Shown: one piece after another, positions 42,991 to 51,735 of the stretch | Layout: the number at the start of each line of letters is the position of its first letter | How positions within the stretch are numbered: position 1 is the first letter of the stretch | Assembly: GCF_040892615.1 (NCBI RefSeq) | Contig: NZ_JBFRYC010000009.1 | Location: forward strand, 1-64,000 | Direction: 5' to 3' | DNA length: 64,000 nucleotides | Source: Thioclava arctica | GTDB lineage: Bacteria; Pseudomonadota; Alphaproteobacteria; Rhodobacterales; Rhodobacteraceae | Position numbers and translations under genes: made by a program | Notes under the pieces: model-generated | Databases searched by the model: none | What the model saw: only the letters and a program-made list of their open reading frames with translations | What the model was told of the DNA's origin: nothing

Positions 42991-44221
42991 ATTCGCCCTT
43001 GCGGAAGATCGCCACGCGGCTGCCATCGGCGCGGATGCCATCGACATCGGTTTCCGGCCCGCCGATCATCCAATCGACATGGATCAGGCTGGAATTGCCG
43101 CCCTTGGCCGCGATCTCGCCGGTGCTTAGTTCGCCGCCATTGAGGAAACATTTCGAATAGCATTGCCCCATCGCGATATGGCAGGCGGCGTTTTCATCAT
43201 AAAGCGTGTTGTAAAACAGCAGCCCCGATTGCGAGATCGGCGAGCCATGCGGCACCAGCGCGACCTCACCCAGACGACAGGCGCCCTCATCGGTGGCGAT
43301 CAGCTTTTGCAGCACTTCCTGGCCCCGGCTGGCGCGGGCTTCAACTGCGCGACCGCCCTCGAACCGCATCTCGATATTCTCGATCAGGCTACCTTGATGG
43401 GACAGCGGTTTGGAGGCGCGCACCACGCCGTCGACGCGCGCGGCATGGGGGGTGGTGAAGACCTCTTCCGTCGGGATGTTGGGGTTGCAGGTCACGCCGT
43501 TCTTGGCCTCAGACGCGCCGCCATGCCATTCGTGATTATCCGCCAGCCCGACCGTCAGATCGGTGCCCGGCCCGGTGAAATGCAGCGCCGAGAAGCGTTC
43601 GGAATTGAGCCAGCTTGAGCGTTTGCGCAACTCGCCGTTATGAGCCTCCCATGCGGCGACCGGATCGGCTTGATCGACGCGCGAGGCGGCAAAGATCGCC
43701 TCGGCCAGCTTGCCCACGGCCTCGTCTTGGGGCAGATCGGGGAACACCCGCGCGGCCCAAGCGGCGGTCGGAAAGCTGACAATCGACCAGTTGATCTCAA
43801 AATTCGAGATTTTCTCCAGCGCGGGTTTATAGGCAATCGAATTGGCCTTGCCTGCGCGGGCGGCTTTCTCGGGGTCTTGATCGGCCAGCATCATCGGGTC
43901 ATCGCCCACAATCGCCATGCGCGCGGCGTTGCCCGCGTAAGCTTTGGCCATGCCCTCATACAGCCAGCCGGGGGCGGTGTCGAAGCTCGCATCATTGGCG
44001 TGACGATAGCGCGCCAGCGTGATTTCCTCATCGCTCAGGATCGGGGTCACAAGGCTTGCACCCGCGCGATAGGCTTCGGCGGCGATCATGCGCACCAAGG
44101 GCAGGGCGGCGGCGGGCGCGGTCAGCACCAGCTCCTGACCCGGTTGCAGGTTCAGCCCGACATGCACGGCGACCTGCGCCAGCTTTTCAAGGGATTTCGG
44201 GTCAAGGTCGCTGTGGCTCAT
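42980..44221 (-). CDS. Aminopeptidase, M29 family (AmpS/PepS-like)
   Basis: 413 residues; a cytoplasmic metallopeptidase of the thermophilic aminopeptidase family. Conserved stretches include the GTDLTVGL region, NIPTEEVFTTPH (metal-ligand Glu), EVALVPHGSPISQSGLLFYNTLYDENAACHIAMG (metal His/Glu/Asp ligands) and SSLIHVDWMIG near the end. The ATG at 44221 follows AGGAGACC; upstream ATGs are unsupported. It is probably transcribed with the upstream alcohol dehydrogenase on the same strand (64-base gap). Confidence 0.9.
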   Translation of the reverse strand: MSHSDLDPKSLEKLAQVAVHVGLNLQPGQELVLTAPAAALPLVRMIAAEAYRAGASLVTPILSDEEITLARYRHANDASFDTAPGWLYEGMAKAYAGNAARMAIVGDDPMMLADQDPEKAARAGKANSIAYKPALEKISNFEINWSIVSFPTAAWAARVFPDLPQDEAVGKLAEAIFAASRVDQADPVAAWEAHNGELRKRSSWLNSERFSALHFTGPGTDLTVGLADNHEWHGGASEAKNGVTCNPNIPTEEVFTTPHAARVDGVVRASKPLSHQGSLIENIEMRFEGGRAVEARASRGQEVLQKLIATDEGACRLGEVALVPHGSPISQSGLLFYNTLYDENAACHIAMGQCYSKCFLNGGELSTGEIAAKGGNSSLIHVDWMIGGPETDVDGIRADGSRVAIFRKGEWAQ

Positions 44222-44285
44222 TTTGGTCTCCTGATACTGAGTCTTGGCGCATAACCTGCACCGTGACGGGCCAAGGTCAAGCGCC

Positions 44286-45446
44286 TCAGAACGCCTCACG
44301 GTAAAGCGATAGCGCGTCGTCCTCGGTGACCTCGACGGGGTTGTTCACCAGCAGCCGGGTTTGCTTCATCGCATCGCGCGCCAGCATCGACAGGCTGTTA
44401 TCGGTCACGCCCACATCGCGCAGGCGACGCGGTGCGCCGCTGGCATCCATCAGCGCCTCGATATGGCGCACGAAGGCTTCAGAGCGTGCCTGTGCATCGC
44501 CGCTGCCCGCCACCCCCATCACATCGGCCAATTCGCCATAAAGCGGCGCGGCAGCGGTGGCGTTATAGCGCAGGACCGGGCCCAGCATCAGCGCATTGGT
44601 CAGCCCGTGGGGGAGGTGGTAATGCCCGCCCAGCGGATAGGCTAGCGCATGCACGGCGGCCACGGGGGCGTTGGAAAACGCCTGTCCGGCCAGCGTGGCC
44701 CCCAGCAACATCGCCTCGCGCGCGGCGCGGTTGGTGCCGTCCTGACAGGCCGTGATGAGGTTGGCGCCGAGCAGCCGCAAAGCCTCGCGCGCCAGCGCAT
44801 CCGACAGCGGGTTTTTCTTGTGTTTCGAGGTATAGGCCTCAATCGCGTGGACCATCGCGTCGATGCCCGTGGCGGCAGTGTGGACCTGCGGCAGCCCGAC
44901 CGTCAGACTGGCATCAAGCAGCACGAAATCGGCGTAAAGCTGGCGCGAGACGACCCCCATTTTCGTGGTCTCCCCGGTGGTGATGATCGAGATGTTGGTG
45001 ACTTCGGAGCCGGTGCCAGCAGTGGTTGGCACCAGCGCCAGCGGCACGCGCGCGCCCGCCACATTGCCAATGCCATACATCGTGGACAGGTCTTGATCCG
45101 AGCCGATCATCACCGCCACCAGCTTGGCAATATCAAGTGAAGATCCGCCGCCAAGCCCAAGAACAATATCAATTTTCTCAGATCGCGCCATCTCTGCGCA
45201 GGCGCGCACCACGGCCTCGGGCGGATCGGCCACGACGTCGTCAAACAGCGTCACGCCAAAGCCCGCTTGCGTCAACGCGGCCTGAACCGGCGCGATCAAC
45301 CCGGCCTCGATCAAGCCGCGATCGGTGACCAGCAGCAGATTGCGCGCGTCAAAGCGCTCGGCCAGCAATTCGCCCAACCGCGCGCTGCCCTCCCATTGCA
45401 CGTGAATTTCGGACACGGTGGTAAAGCTGAACGGGGTGATGGTCAT
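44286..45446 (-). CDS. Iron-containing alcohol dehydrogenase
   Basis: 386 residues of the group III (iron-activated) dehydrogenase family, which uses NAD(P) to interconvert alcohols and aldehydes. The nucleotide-binding GLGGGSSLDIAK (about 92-103), the PTTAGTGSEVT segment, and the metal-site motifs ATGIDAMVHAIEAYTS and HGLTNALMLGPVLRYN are clear. The ATG at 45446 is preceded by GGGAGGACC. The substrate is not deducible. Confidence 0.92.
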   Translation of the reverse strand: MTITPFSFTTVSEIHVQWEGSARLGELLAERFDARNLLLVTDRGLIEAGLIAPVQAALTQAGFGVTLFDDVVADPPEAVVRACAEMARSEKIDIVLGLGGGSSLDIAKLVAVMIGSDQDLSTMYGIGNVAGARVPLALVPTTAGTGSEVTNISIITTGETTKMGVVSRQLYADFVLLDASLTVGLPQVHTAATGIDAMVHAIEAYTSKHKKNPLSDALAREALRLLGANLITACQDGTNRAAREAMLLGATLAGQAFSNAPVAAVHALAYPLGGHYHLPHGLTNALMLGPVLRYNATAAAPLYGELADVMGVAGSGDAQARSEAFVRHIEALMDASGAPRRLRDVGVTDNSLSMLARDAMKQTRLLVNNPVEVTEDDALSLYREAF

Positions 45447-45518
45447 GTGGTCCTCCCAAGAATTTGGCGCCAGCATGTCAGATTTCAGCGCGAGCGCCAG
45501 AGCCGCAGGCGGCGCGCC

Positions 45519-45977
45519 CTATAGCGGCAATTCAAGGCTGTGTTTCATGCGCTCCATCGACAGGCTGGAGGACACGTCGTGAATCGGGATGCGCGCGACC
45601 AAGTCTTTGTAGAACCGATCAAATTCCTCGGTTGAAGCCACCTGCACCTTGAGCAGATAGTCAAGCGTTCCCGCGAGGCGATGCGCCTCGGTGATCTCGG
45701 GCATATCCTCGATCACGGCCTTGAACCGCTCCAGCCAATCGCTCTCATGCTGACCGGTGCGGATCGAGACGAAAAACGTCTCGCGCAGCCCCACTTTACG
45801 CGGATCAAGGATCGCGGCCTGACGCAGGATCGTGCCGTTTTGCACCAGCTTCTGAATGCGGTTCCAGACGGTGGTTTTCGCAAGGTTCACGCGCTGCGCG
45901 ATTCGTTCAAGCGACAGGGTCGCATCGCGTTGCAGCTCGATCAGGATGGCGCGGTCATCATTGTCGATGTCTGACAT
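45519..45977 (-). CDS. Lrp/AsnC-family transcriptional regulator
   Basis: 152 residues: an N-terminal helix-turn-helix (about 5-55, DDRAILIELQRDATLSLERIAQRVNLAKTTVWNRIQKL) and a C-terminal ligand-binding RAM domain (LAGTLDYLLKVQVASTEEFDRFY). It is divergent from the sulfate-reduction operon, 137 bases away, and a 7-8-7 palindrome lies in that gap. It is therefore the likely regulator of the cys operon, perhaps responding to a sulfur amino acid. The ATG at 45977 has GAGGGAAG upstream. Confidence 0.9.
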   Translation of the reverse strand: MSDIDNDDRAILIELQRDATLSLERIAQRVNLAKTTVWNRIQKLVQNGTILRQAAILDPRKVGLRETFFVSIRTGQHESDWLERFKAVIEDMPEITEAHRLAGTLDYLLKVQVASTEEFDRFYKDLVARIPIHDVSSSLSMERMKHSLELPL

Positions 45978-46070
45978 TCTGTTCTTCCCTCAATAGGTGA
46001 ACGAAACTCTGATTTGATCTGTGTAAACAAAACAAATTCCATTTAGGCAAGGGTTCATATTGTCAAATTT

Positions 46071-46092
46071 GGAACAATGTCCTGTTTGTTCC
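46071..46092. promoter_or_regulatory. Palindrome upstream of the cys operon, likely Lrp-type operator
   Basis: GGAACAA (46071-46077) and TTGTTCC (46086-46092) form a perfect inverted repeat with an 8-base spacer. It lies 22 bases before the ATG of the methyltransferase gene, in the AT-rich gap shared with the divergent Lrp/AsnC gene. Binding here would overlap the operon's 5' leader. Confidence 0.55.
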
Positions 46093-46114
46093 TTAAGTAA
46101 ACAGGAGCCAGCCG

Positions 46115-46903
46115 ATGCGCCATTTCCCAATTTCCGCCCCCTCGACGACTGGGGACAAGCGCGACTCCGGTTGCCCGCATGTGCATTTCGTGGGCGCGGG
46201 GCCGGGTGATCCCGAGCTGCTGACTCTGCGCGCGCTCGGGCTGATTGGCGCGGCAGATGTGGTGATCCATGACCGGCTGGTGACGCAGGAAATTCTCGAT
46301 CTGACGCGCCCCGATGCACTGTTGATCGACGTGGGCAAGACCGGGTTCGGACCCTCGTGGGATCAGGGTGATATCAACGATTTGCTGGTCCGACATGGCG
46401 CTGAAGCGCGCGTGGTGCGGCTGAAAACGGGCGATCCGGCGGTGTTTGGGCGTTTGGATGAAGAGGTCGCGGCATTGGACGGCGCAGGTGTCGCCTATGA
46501 CGTGACGCCGGGTATTACGGCGGCGTCGGCGGCGGTGGCGGGCTTGGGTCTGAGCCTGACGCAGCGCGGGCGCAATGCGGGGCTGCGCATCGTGACGGGC
46601 CATGACGCCAAGGGCTTTGCCGAGCAGGACTGGCGCGATCTGGCGCGCCCCGGCGCTGTGGCCGCGATCTATATGGGCAAGCGCGCGGCGCGGTTTTTGA
46701 CCGGGCGTCTGATGATGCATGGCGCGGCGGCTGACACGCCGGTGAGCGTAGTGGAAAACGTCTCGCGTGCGGATGAGCGCATCATTTCCAGCGATCTGAT
46801 CGGGTTGGCCGATGCGTTGGCGGATGTGAATGGCCCGGCGGTGTTGCTGCTGGGGATTGCGCCGCGCACCGGCATCTCCGCAGCCCTTCGGGAGGCGTTG
46901 TAA
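46115..46903 (+). CDS. cobA: Uroporphyrinogen-III C-methyltransferase (siroheme synthesis)
   Basis: 262 residues. It adds two methyl groups from S-adenosylmethionine to uroporphyrinogen III, giving precorrin-2 on the way to siroheme. Family motifs are VHFVGAGPGDPELLTLRAL (about 23-41), VIHDRLV, RLKTGDPAVFGR and TPGITAASAAVAGLGLSLTQR. It is a stand-alone methyltransferase without the dehydrogenase/ferrochelatase half of CysG, so those steps must be done elsewhere. It is the first gene of the operon; siroheme is the cofactor of the sulfite reductase two genes on. Confidence 0.93.
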   Translation: MRHFPISAPSTTGDKRDSGCPHVHFVGAGPGDPELLTLRALGLIGAADVVIHDRLVTQEILDLTRPDALLIDVGKTGFGPSWDQGDINDLLVRHGAEARVVRLKTGDPAVFGRLDEEVAALDGAGVAYDVTPGITAASAAVAGLGLSLTQRGRNAGLRIVTGHDAKGFAEQDWRDLARPGAVAAIYMGKRAARFLTGRLMMHGAAADTPVSVVENVSRADERIISSDLIGLADALADVNGPAVLLLGIAPRTGISAALREAL

Positions 46904-47202
46904 TGGCGCGCGCGATCCCGGCGCAGGTCGTGTGCGCAAACCATCTGATTGAGGGCGATGCGATTTGGTTCACCGGCACCGGTTGGTGTCGTTCCATCAC
47001 CAAAGCGCAGGTGGCCGAGACGCCCGAGGCCGCGCAGGCGCTTCTGGCGCTGGCGCAAGCGGGGGCCGAAGACGCCCGCGCGGTCAGCCTCTATCTGGCG
47101 GAAGTCGCGATCACGTCCGCTGGCCCGTACCCCACCCATTTTCGCGAAATTTACCGGGTGCGCGGTCACAAGACCCACCCCCAGCTGCACGAGGTTTCGT
47201 AA
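46903..47202 (+). CDS. DUF2849 protein of the cys operon
   Basis: 99 residues with the typical DUF2849 pattern: ANHLIEGDAIWFTGTGWCRSITKAQVAET near the N terminus and YLAEVAITSAGPYPTHFREIYRVRG. The function is unknown; the family is strongly linked to alphaproteobacterial sulfite reductase genes. The start shares bases with the methyltransferase stop, and its own stop overlaps the cysI start, both in TAATG form. Confidence 0.88.
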   Translation: MARAIPAQVVCANHLIEGDAIWFTGTGWCRSITKAQVAETPEAAQALLALAQAGAEDARAVSLYLAEVAITSAGPYPTHFREIYRVRGHKTHPQLHEVS

Positions 47203-48854
47203 TGTATGCCTATTCCGAATTCGACCGCGATTTCCTGCGCGCCCGTGTGGCGGAATTCCGGGGTCAAGTGGCGCGTCGGCTGGACGGCTCGCTAAGCGAG
47301 GATGAGTTCAAGCCGCTGCGCCTGATGAACGGTCTATATCTGCAATTGCACGCCTATATGCTGCGCGTGGCGATCCCTTATGGCACGCTGAGCGGGGCGC
47401 AGATGCGCGCGCTGGCCGACATTTCCGAGCGCTGGGATCGCGGCTATGGCCATTTCACAACCCGCCAGAACATCCAGTTCAACTGGCCGCGTCTCAGCGA
47501 TGTGCCCGATATGCTCGAGGCGCTGGCCGAGGTGGGGATGCATGCGATCCAGACCTCGGGGAATTGCATTCGCAACGTCACGGCCGATCATTTTGCAGGC
47601 GCTGCGGCAGGCGAGGTCGAAGACCCGCGCATCACTGCCGAACTGATCCGGCAATGGTCCACCGATCATCCCGAATTCGCCTATCTGCCACGCAAGTTCA
47701 AGGTGGCGGTCACGGCATCTGAGCAGGACCGCGCCGTGATCGCCTTTCACGATATCGGGCTGCGGCTGCGTGAGCGTGATGGCGAGATCGGCTATCAGGT
47801 GGTGATTGGCGGGGGGCTGGGGCGCACGCCGTTTATCGGCAAGGAAGTGCGTGATTGGCTGCCCAAGCGCGACCTGCTGGCCTATCTTGAGGCGATCTTG
47901 CGCGTCTATAACCTCGGCGGGCGGCGCGACAATAAGTATAAGGCGCGCATCAAGATTTTGGTGCACGAAACCGGGCTTGAGGAGCTGCGCGCGATGATCG
48001 AGGCGGAGTTCGCCACGGGGCGTCGCCTGCTCGGGGATGTGTCTCCTGAAGTGATCGCGCAGATCGCCAAGGGCTTTGCCCCGCCCGCGTTTCGTGACGA
48101 TCCGGTAGTGCCGTTTTCGCCCGGCCCGGCGTTCCGGTCGTTCCTTGATACGAACCTGCACCCCCATAAACGCGCCGATCATGTCAGTGTCACCGTCTCG
48201 ACCAAGCCGATTGGCGGCACGCCGGGCGATGTCACGGCGGCACAGATGCGCGTGCTGGCTAATCTGGCCGAGCAGTTTGGCTATGACGAGCTGCGCATCA
48301 GCCATGAGCAAAACGTCATCCTGCCCCATATTCATTACAACGATCTGGGCGCGGTCTATGAGGCACTGGCGCAGGCAGGACTGGCGACGGCCAATGTCGG
48401 GCAGGTCTCTGATATCATCGCCTGCCCGGGGCTGGATTATTGCGCGCTTGCCACCGCGCGCTCGATCCCGATTGCGCAGCAGATTTCGACGCTGTTTGGC
48501 GATATCGACGCGCAGCATGACATTGGGCCGCTCAAGATCAAAATCTCGGGCTGCATCAACGCCTGCGGGCATCACCATGTTGGCCATATCGGCATTCTCG
48601 GGCTCGATCGGGCGGGGGTGGAGAACTACCAGCTGACCCTTGGCGGCGATGGCACCGAAGACGCTGCTTTGGGCGATCGCACCGGTCCGGGCTTTGCCTA
48701 TGATGAGGTCGTGCCCGCCGTCGAGCGCCTGATCCACGCCTATCTCGCGGCGCGTGAGACCACGGACGAGAGTTTCTTGCAGACCTATCGCCGGGTCGGC
48801 CTCGCGCCGTTCAAGGCCGCTTTATATGGAGAACGTGATGCAGCCGCTGCGTGA
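47202..48854 (+). CDS. cysI: Sulfite reductase, siroheme [4Fe-4S] subunit
   Basis: 550 residues; reduces sulfite to sulfide (a nitrite reductase role is possible in this family). The four Cys that hold the 4Fe-4S/siroheme centre are Cys408 and Cys414 (CPGLDYC) and Cys451 and Cys455 (CINAC). The duplicated nitrite/sulfite reductase half-domains are visible, with GHFTTRQNIQFNW in the first and LRISHEQNVILPHI in the second. There is no CysJ flavoprotein; the ferredoxin-NADP reductase at the end of the operon suggests ferredoxin is the electron donor. The ATG at 47202 overlaps the previous stop (TAATG). Confidence 0.93.
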   Translation: MYAYSEFDRDFLRARVAEFRGQVARRLDGSLSEDEFKPLRLMNGLYLQLHAYMLRVAIPYGTLSGAQMRALADISERWDRGYGHFTTRQNIQFNWPRLSDVPDMLEALAEVGMHAIQTSGNCIRNVTADHFAGAAAGEVEDPRITAELIRQWSTDHPEFAYLPRKFKVAVTASEQDRAVIAFHDIGLRLRERDGEIGYQVVIGGGLGRTPFIGKEVRDWLPKRDLLAYLEAILRVYNLGGRRDNKYKARIKILVHETGLEELRAMIEAEFATGRRLLGDVSPEVIAQIAKGFAPPAFRDDPVVPFSPGPAFRSFLDTNLHPHKRADHVSVTVSTKPIGGTPGDVTAAQMRVLANLAEQFGYDELRISHEQNVILPHIHYNDLGAVYEALAQAGLATANVGQVSDIIACPGLDYCALATARSIPIAQQISTLFGDIDAQHDIGPLKIKISGCINACGHHHVGHIGILGLDRAGVENYQLTLGGDGTEDAALGDRTGPGFAYDEVVPAVERLIHAYLAARETTDESFLQTYRRVGLAPFKAALYGERDAAAA

Positions 48855-49572
48855 ATTGAACGTCTCGCGCGCGCAAGCGGTCGTGCCAGAGGCGGCACGT
48901 CTGAACGAGCGCTTTGCGCAGGCCCCGGCCGACGAGATTTTGCGCGCTGCATTGAGCGCGCTGCCGGGGCGCATTGCGCTGGTGTCGTCCTTTGGGGCGG
49001 ACTCGGCGGTGCTGTTGCACCTGCTGGCGCAGATCGACCGCGACGTGCCGGTCTTGATGCTGGAAACGCAGATGCTGTTTGCCGAGACTTTGCAATATCA
49101 GCGCGATCTTTCGGCCCATCTGGGGCTGCGCGATGTGCGCTTGTTGGTGCCTGATCCAGATGTGCCCGACGATCTGCACAGGCGCGACACGAAAGCCTGC
49201 TGTCAGTTGCGCAAGGTGGCGCCGCTGGAATGCGCGCTGGCAGAGTTCGACGGCTCGATCACCGGGCGCAAACGGTTTCAGACCGGGCAGCGCACGCAGA
49301 TGCCGCTGTTTGAGGCCGATCATGCGGGCCGCTTGCGGGTCAATCCCTTGGCAAGCTGGAGCGCGCAGGACCTGTCAGATCACCTGCGCGCCCATGATCT
49401 GCCCCGCCACCCGCTGGTGGCGCAGGGCTACCCCTCAATCGGGTGCGCGCCCTGCACTCAGCCCGCCTTTGGCGAAGATGCGCGCGCGGGGCGCTGGGCG
49501 GATGAGTCGCGCGAGGAATGCGGTATTCATTTTGCGCCAGACGGGCGCATCATCAGAAGGAAAGCGGGATGA
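48838..49572 (+). CDS. cysH: Adenylyl-sulfate (APS) reductase, CysH family
   Basis: 244 residues. The PP-loop SSFGADSAVLLH (50-61) binds the nucleotide. Cys121-Cys122 (ACCQLRKVAPL) and Cys203/Cys206 (GCAPC) would hold a [4Fe-4S] cluster, which marks the APS-using assimilatory type rather than PAPS reductase. The catalytic Cys is Cys228 in ECGIH. The product, sulfite, feeds the sulfite reductase. The ATG at 48838, with GGAGA five bases upstream, overlaps the cysI end by 17 bases; an ATG at 48826 is an alternative. Confidence 0.93.
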   Translation: MQPLRELNVSRAQAVVPEAARLNERFAQAPADEILRAALSALPGRIALVSSFGADSAVLLHLLAQIDRDVPVLMLETQMLFAETLQYQRDLSAHLGLRDVRLLVPDPDVPDDLHRRDTKACCQLRKVAPLECALAEFDGSITGRKRFQTGQRTQMPLFEADHAGRLRVNPLASWSAQDLSDHLRAHDLPRHPLVAQGYPSIGCAPCTQPAFGEDARAGRWADESREECGIHFAPDGRIIRRKAG

Positions 49573-49973
49573 GCCAGATCGTTTCAAAAGACGGCTTCGT
49601 GCCAGATCTGTTTGCCGGTGTTGCGCGGCGCACGCCGCAAGATCACCGCCCCGGAGCGGCGCTGCGTCTGGGGCCAGAGGCGGATGTGACCGCGCTGGCT
49701 GCCCAGATCGAGACGGCCTCGATGATTGAAATCGGGTTTGACAGTTTCGCCGATGGGCGCGGGTTTTCGTTGGCGGCGTTGATCCGGCGGTCGGGGTTTG
49801 GCGGCCATTTGCGCGCCAGCGGGCCGCTTTTGGTGGACCAGCTCCGCGCCGCTTTGCGTGCAGGCTTTGACGATATCGAACTGCCCGATGCGATGGCAAA
49901 GCGCCAACCCGAGGCGCAGTGGCGCGCCGTTCCCATGGGGCGCGGCTATCGCGACCAGGTTTTTGACCTGTGA
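49569..49973 (+). CDS. DUF934 protein of the cys operon
   Basis: 134 residues of the DUF934 family, which is constantly found with cysH and sulfite reductase in proteobacteria and whose role is unproven. FADGRGFSLAALIRRSGFGGHLRASGPLLVDQ and FDDIELPDA are typical. The start overlaps the cysH stop (ATGA). No cofactor motif is visible. Confidence 0.87.
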   Translation: MSQIVSKDGFVPDLFAGVARRTPQDHRPGAALRLGPEADVTALAAQIETASMIEIGFDSFADGRGFSLAALIRRSGFGGHLRASGPLLVDQLRAALRAGFDDIELPDAMAKRQPEAQWRAVPMGRGYRDQVFDL

Positions 49974-49980
49974 GGCCTGA

Positions 49981-50793
49981 ATGACCTATCAATCCACCGC
50001 TTGTGCGCCCGCCGCCAGCGTCGCCCATCCCGACGCCCATCCCGTGCTGGCGGTCACCCATTGGACGGATCGGCTGTTTTCCTTTCGGGTGAAGCGCCCG
50101 CGCAGTCTGCGGTTTCGCTCGGGCGAGTTCGTGATGATCGGGCTGATGGGGGAGACCGGAAAACCGCTCTTGCGGGCCTATTCGATTGCCTCGCCCAATT
50201 GGGATGACACGCTGGAGTTCTATTCGATCAAGGTTCCCGATGGGCCGCTGACGAGCCGCCTGCAATATGTCCAGCCCGGCGATAGCGTGATCGTGCGGCC
50301 CAAGCCGGTGGGCACGCTGGTGCTGGATGCGTTGCGCCCGGCCAAGCGGCTGTATCTGGTGGCCACGGGCACTGGCATTGCGCCCTTTGCCAGCTTGCTG
50401 CGCGATCCCGAGACCTGGGCGCAGTATGAAACGGTGGTGTTGACCCATAGCTGTCGCGATGTCGCTGATTTGGCCTATGGCCAGCAGTTAACGCGCGATC
50501 TGTTGCACGACCCGCTGGTGGCAGAGCAGGCGGCGCGCGGCTTGCGCGTGCATCAGACCACCACGCGCGAGGCCAGCCGCCATCAGGGCCGCATCACCGA
50601 CTGGATCAGGGAGGGGCGGTTGGCGAAAGCACTGGATCTACCCGAGCTTGCGCCCGAAACGGACCGCGTGATGATTTGCGGCTCGGTCGGGTTGAATAAG
50701 GGCATGGCCGAGATTTTACAGGCGCGCGGCTTTGTCGAGGGCGCAAATTCCGCCCCCGGCGACTATGTCGTCGAAAAGGCTTTTGTGGGCTAG
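49981..50793 (+). CDS. fpr: Ferredoxin-NADP reductase
   Basis: 270 residues, a FAD-dependent enzyme that moves electrons between NADPH and ferredoxin or flavodoxin. The FAD motif is RAYSIASPNW (about 61-70), the NADP motif is LVATGTGIAPFASLLRDP, and the C terminus DYVVEKAFVG is typical of bacterial Fpr. It is the last gene of the sulfur-assimilation operon and likely supplies electrons to sulfite reductase. Its TAG stop is the exact point where an IS5-type element begins; the coding sequence remains intact. Confidence 0.92.
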   Translation: MTYQSTACAPAASVAHPDAHPVLAVTHWTDRLFSFRVKRPRSLRFRSGEFVMIGLMGETGKPLLRAYSIASPNWDDTLEFYSIKVPDGPLTSRLQYVQPGDSVIVRPKPVGTLVLDALRPAKRLYLVATGTGIAPFASLLRDPETWAQYETVVLTHSCRDVADLAYGQQLTRDLLHDPLVAEQAARGLRVHQTTTREASRHQGRITDWIREGRLAKALDLPELAPETDRVMICGSVGLNKGMAEILQARGFVEGANSAPGDYVVEKAFVG

Positions 50794-51682
50794 GGTCTGG
50801 ACCCATTAATCAGCTTGTCGTCTCCTTGCCTGTGTGATTCACGCTCCCGAACTGATGGGGGGCATGATGAGCAATATTTTCTGGCTGACCGACGAGCAGT
50901 TGGCGCGGCTTCAGTCTTTCTTTCCCAAGAGCCATGGCAAGCCGAGGGTCGATGATCCGTTGCCCGGCAGGCGATGCGTTGTATCGCCGAGAGGGGGCGC
51001 GTCTTGAGTGGGATAATCTTCATCAATCGCAACGGGTTGCGATAGTCAGATGCGCCTCCGGAGTATGGTCCGCCGAAGACCCTCTACAACCGATGGAAGC
51101 GCTGGAGCGACATGGGGGTGTTCGCCAGGATCTTTGAAGGACTGGCGGCGGAGGGGGCGGAGCCGACGACGATCATGATTGACGCGACCTACCTCAAGGG
51201 GCACCGCACGGCCTCCAGCCTGCGGTTGAAAAAGGGGGGCGTGGCAGGCTGATCGGGCGAACGAAGGGTGGCATGAATACGAAACTGCACACCGTCACCG
51301 ACGCCAGAGGCCGCCCGATCAAGTTCTTCATGACCGCCGGTCAGGTCAGTGACTACACCGGAGCGGCGGCATTGCTGAGCAGCTTGCCCAAGGCCGACTG
51401 GCTGCTGGCCGATCGAGGCTACGACGCCGACAGGTATCGTGAAGCCTTGCAGGACAAGGGCATCAACCCCTGCATCCCCGGCCGGAAATCCCGTGGCACG
51501 CCCGTCAAATACGACAAGCGCCGCTACAAGCGGCGCAACCGCATCGAGATCATGTTCGGCAGGCTCAAGGATTGGCGCCGCGTGGCAACCCGTTACGACA
51601 GATGCCCGAAGGTCTTCCTGTCCGTTGTCGCACTCGCCGCAACAGTCATCTTCTGGCTTTGAAAATCAATGAGTCTGGAGCC
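50793..51682 (+). mobile_element. IS5-family element (IS427-like), about 890 bp, inactive
   Basis: Imperfect ends pair: 50793-50810 (GGGTCTGGACCCATTAAT) with the reverse complement of 51665-51682 (GGCTCCAGACTCATTGAT), 13 of 18 identical. CTAG occurs at both junctions (50790-50793 and 51682-51685), as expected for target duplication by this group. Inside is a broken transposase. The exact boundary is uncertain by two or three bases because of the shared CTAG. Confidence 0.82.
50867..51662 (+). pseudogene. IS5/IS427-type transposase, disrupted
   Basis: The N-terminal part (IFWLTDEQLARLQSFFPKS) and the C-terminal part (51273-51662, MNTKLHTVTDARGRP to RVATRYDRCPKVFLS) match IS427-type DDE transposases. 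Three lesions separate them: an extra stretch of about 41 bases after VDD near 50954; an in-frame TAG where the family has Trp (LR-stop-SDAPPEYG, near 51046); and a one-base change of frame in the AAAAAGGGGGG run at 51229-51239. Members of this group may use a programmed frameshift at such a run, so that last feature could be natural. The other two make the gene non-functional. Confidence 0.85.
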
Positions 51683-51735
51683 TAGCGGCTCATCCCGGTC
51701 TGAGCTATTCGCATCCGATCCAGGGACGTTAGGGG

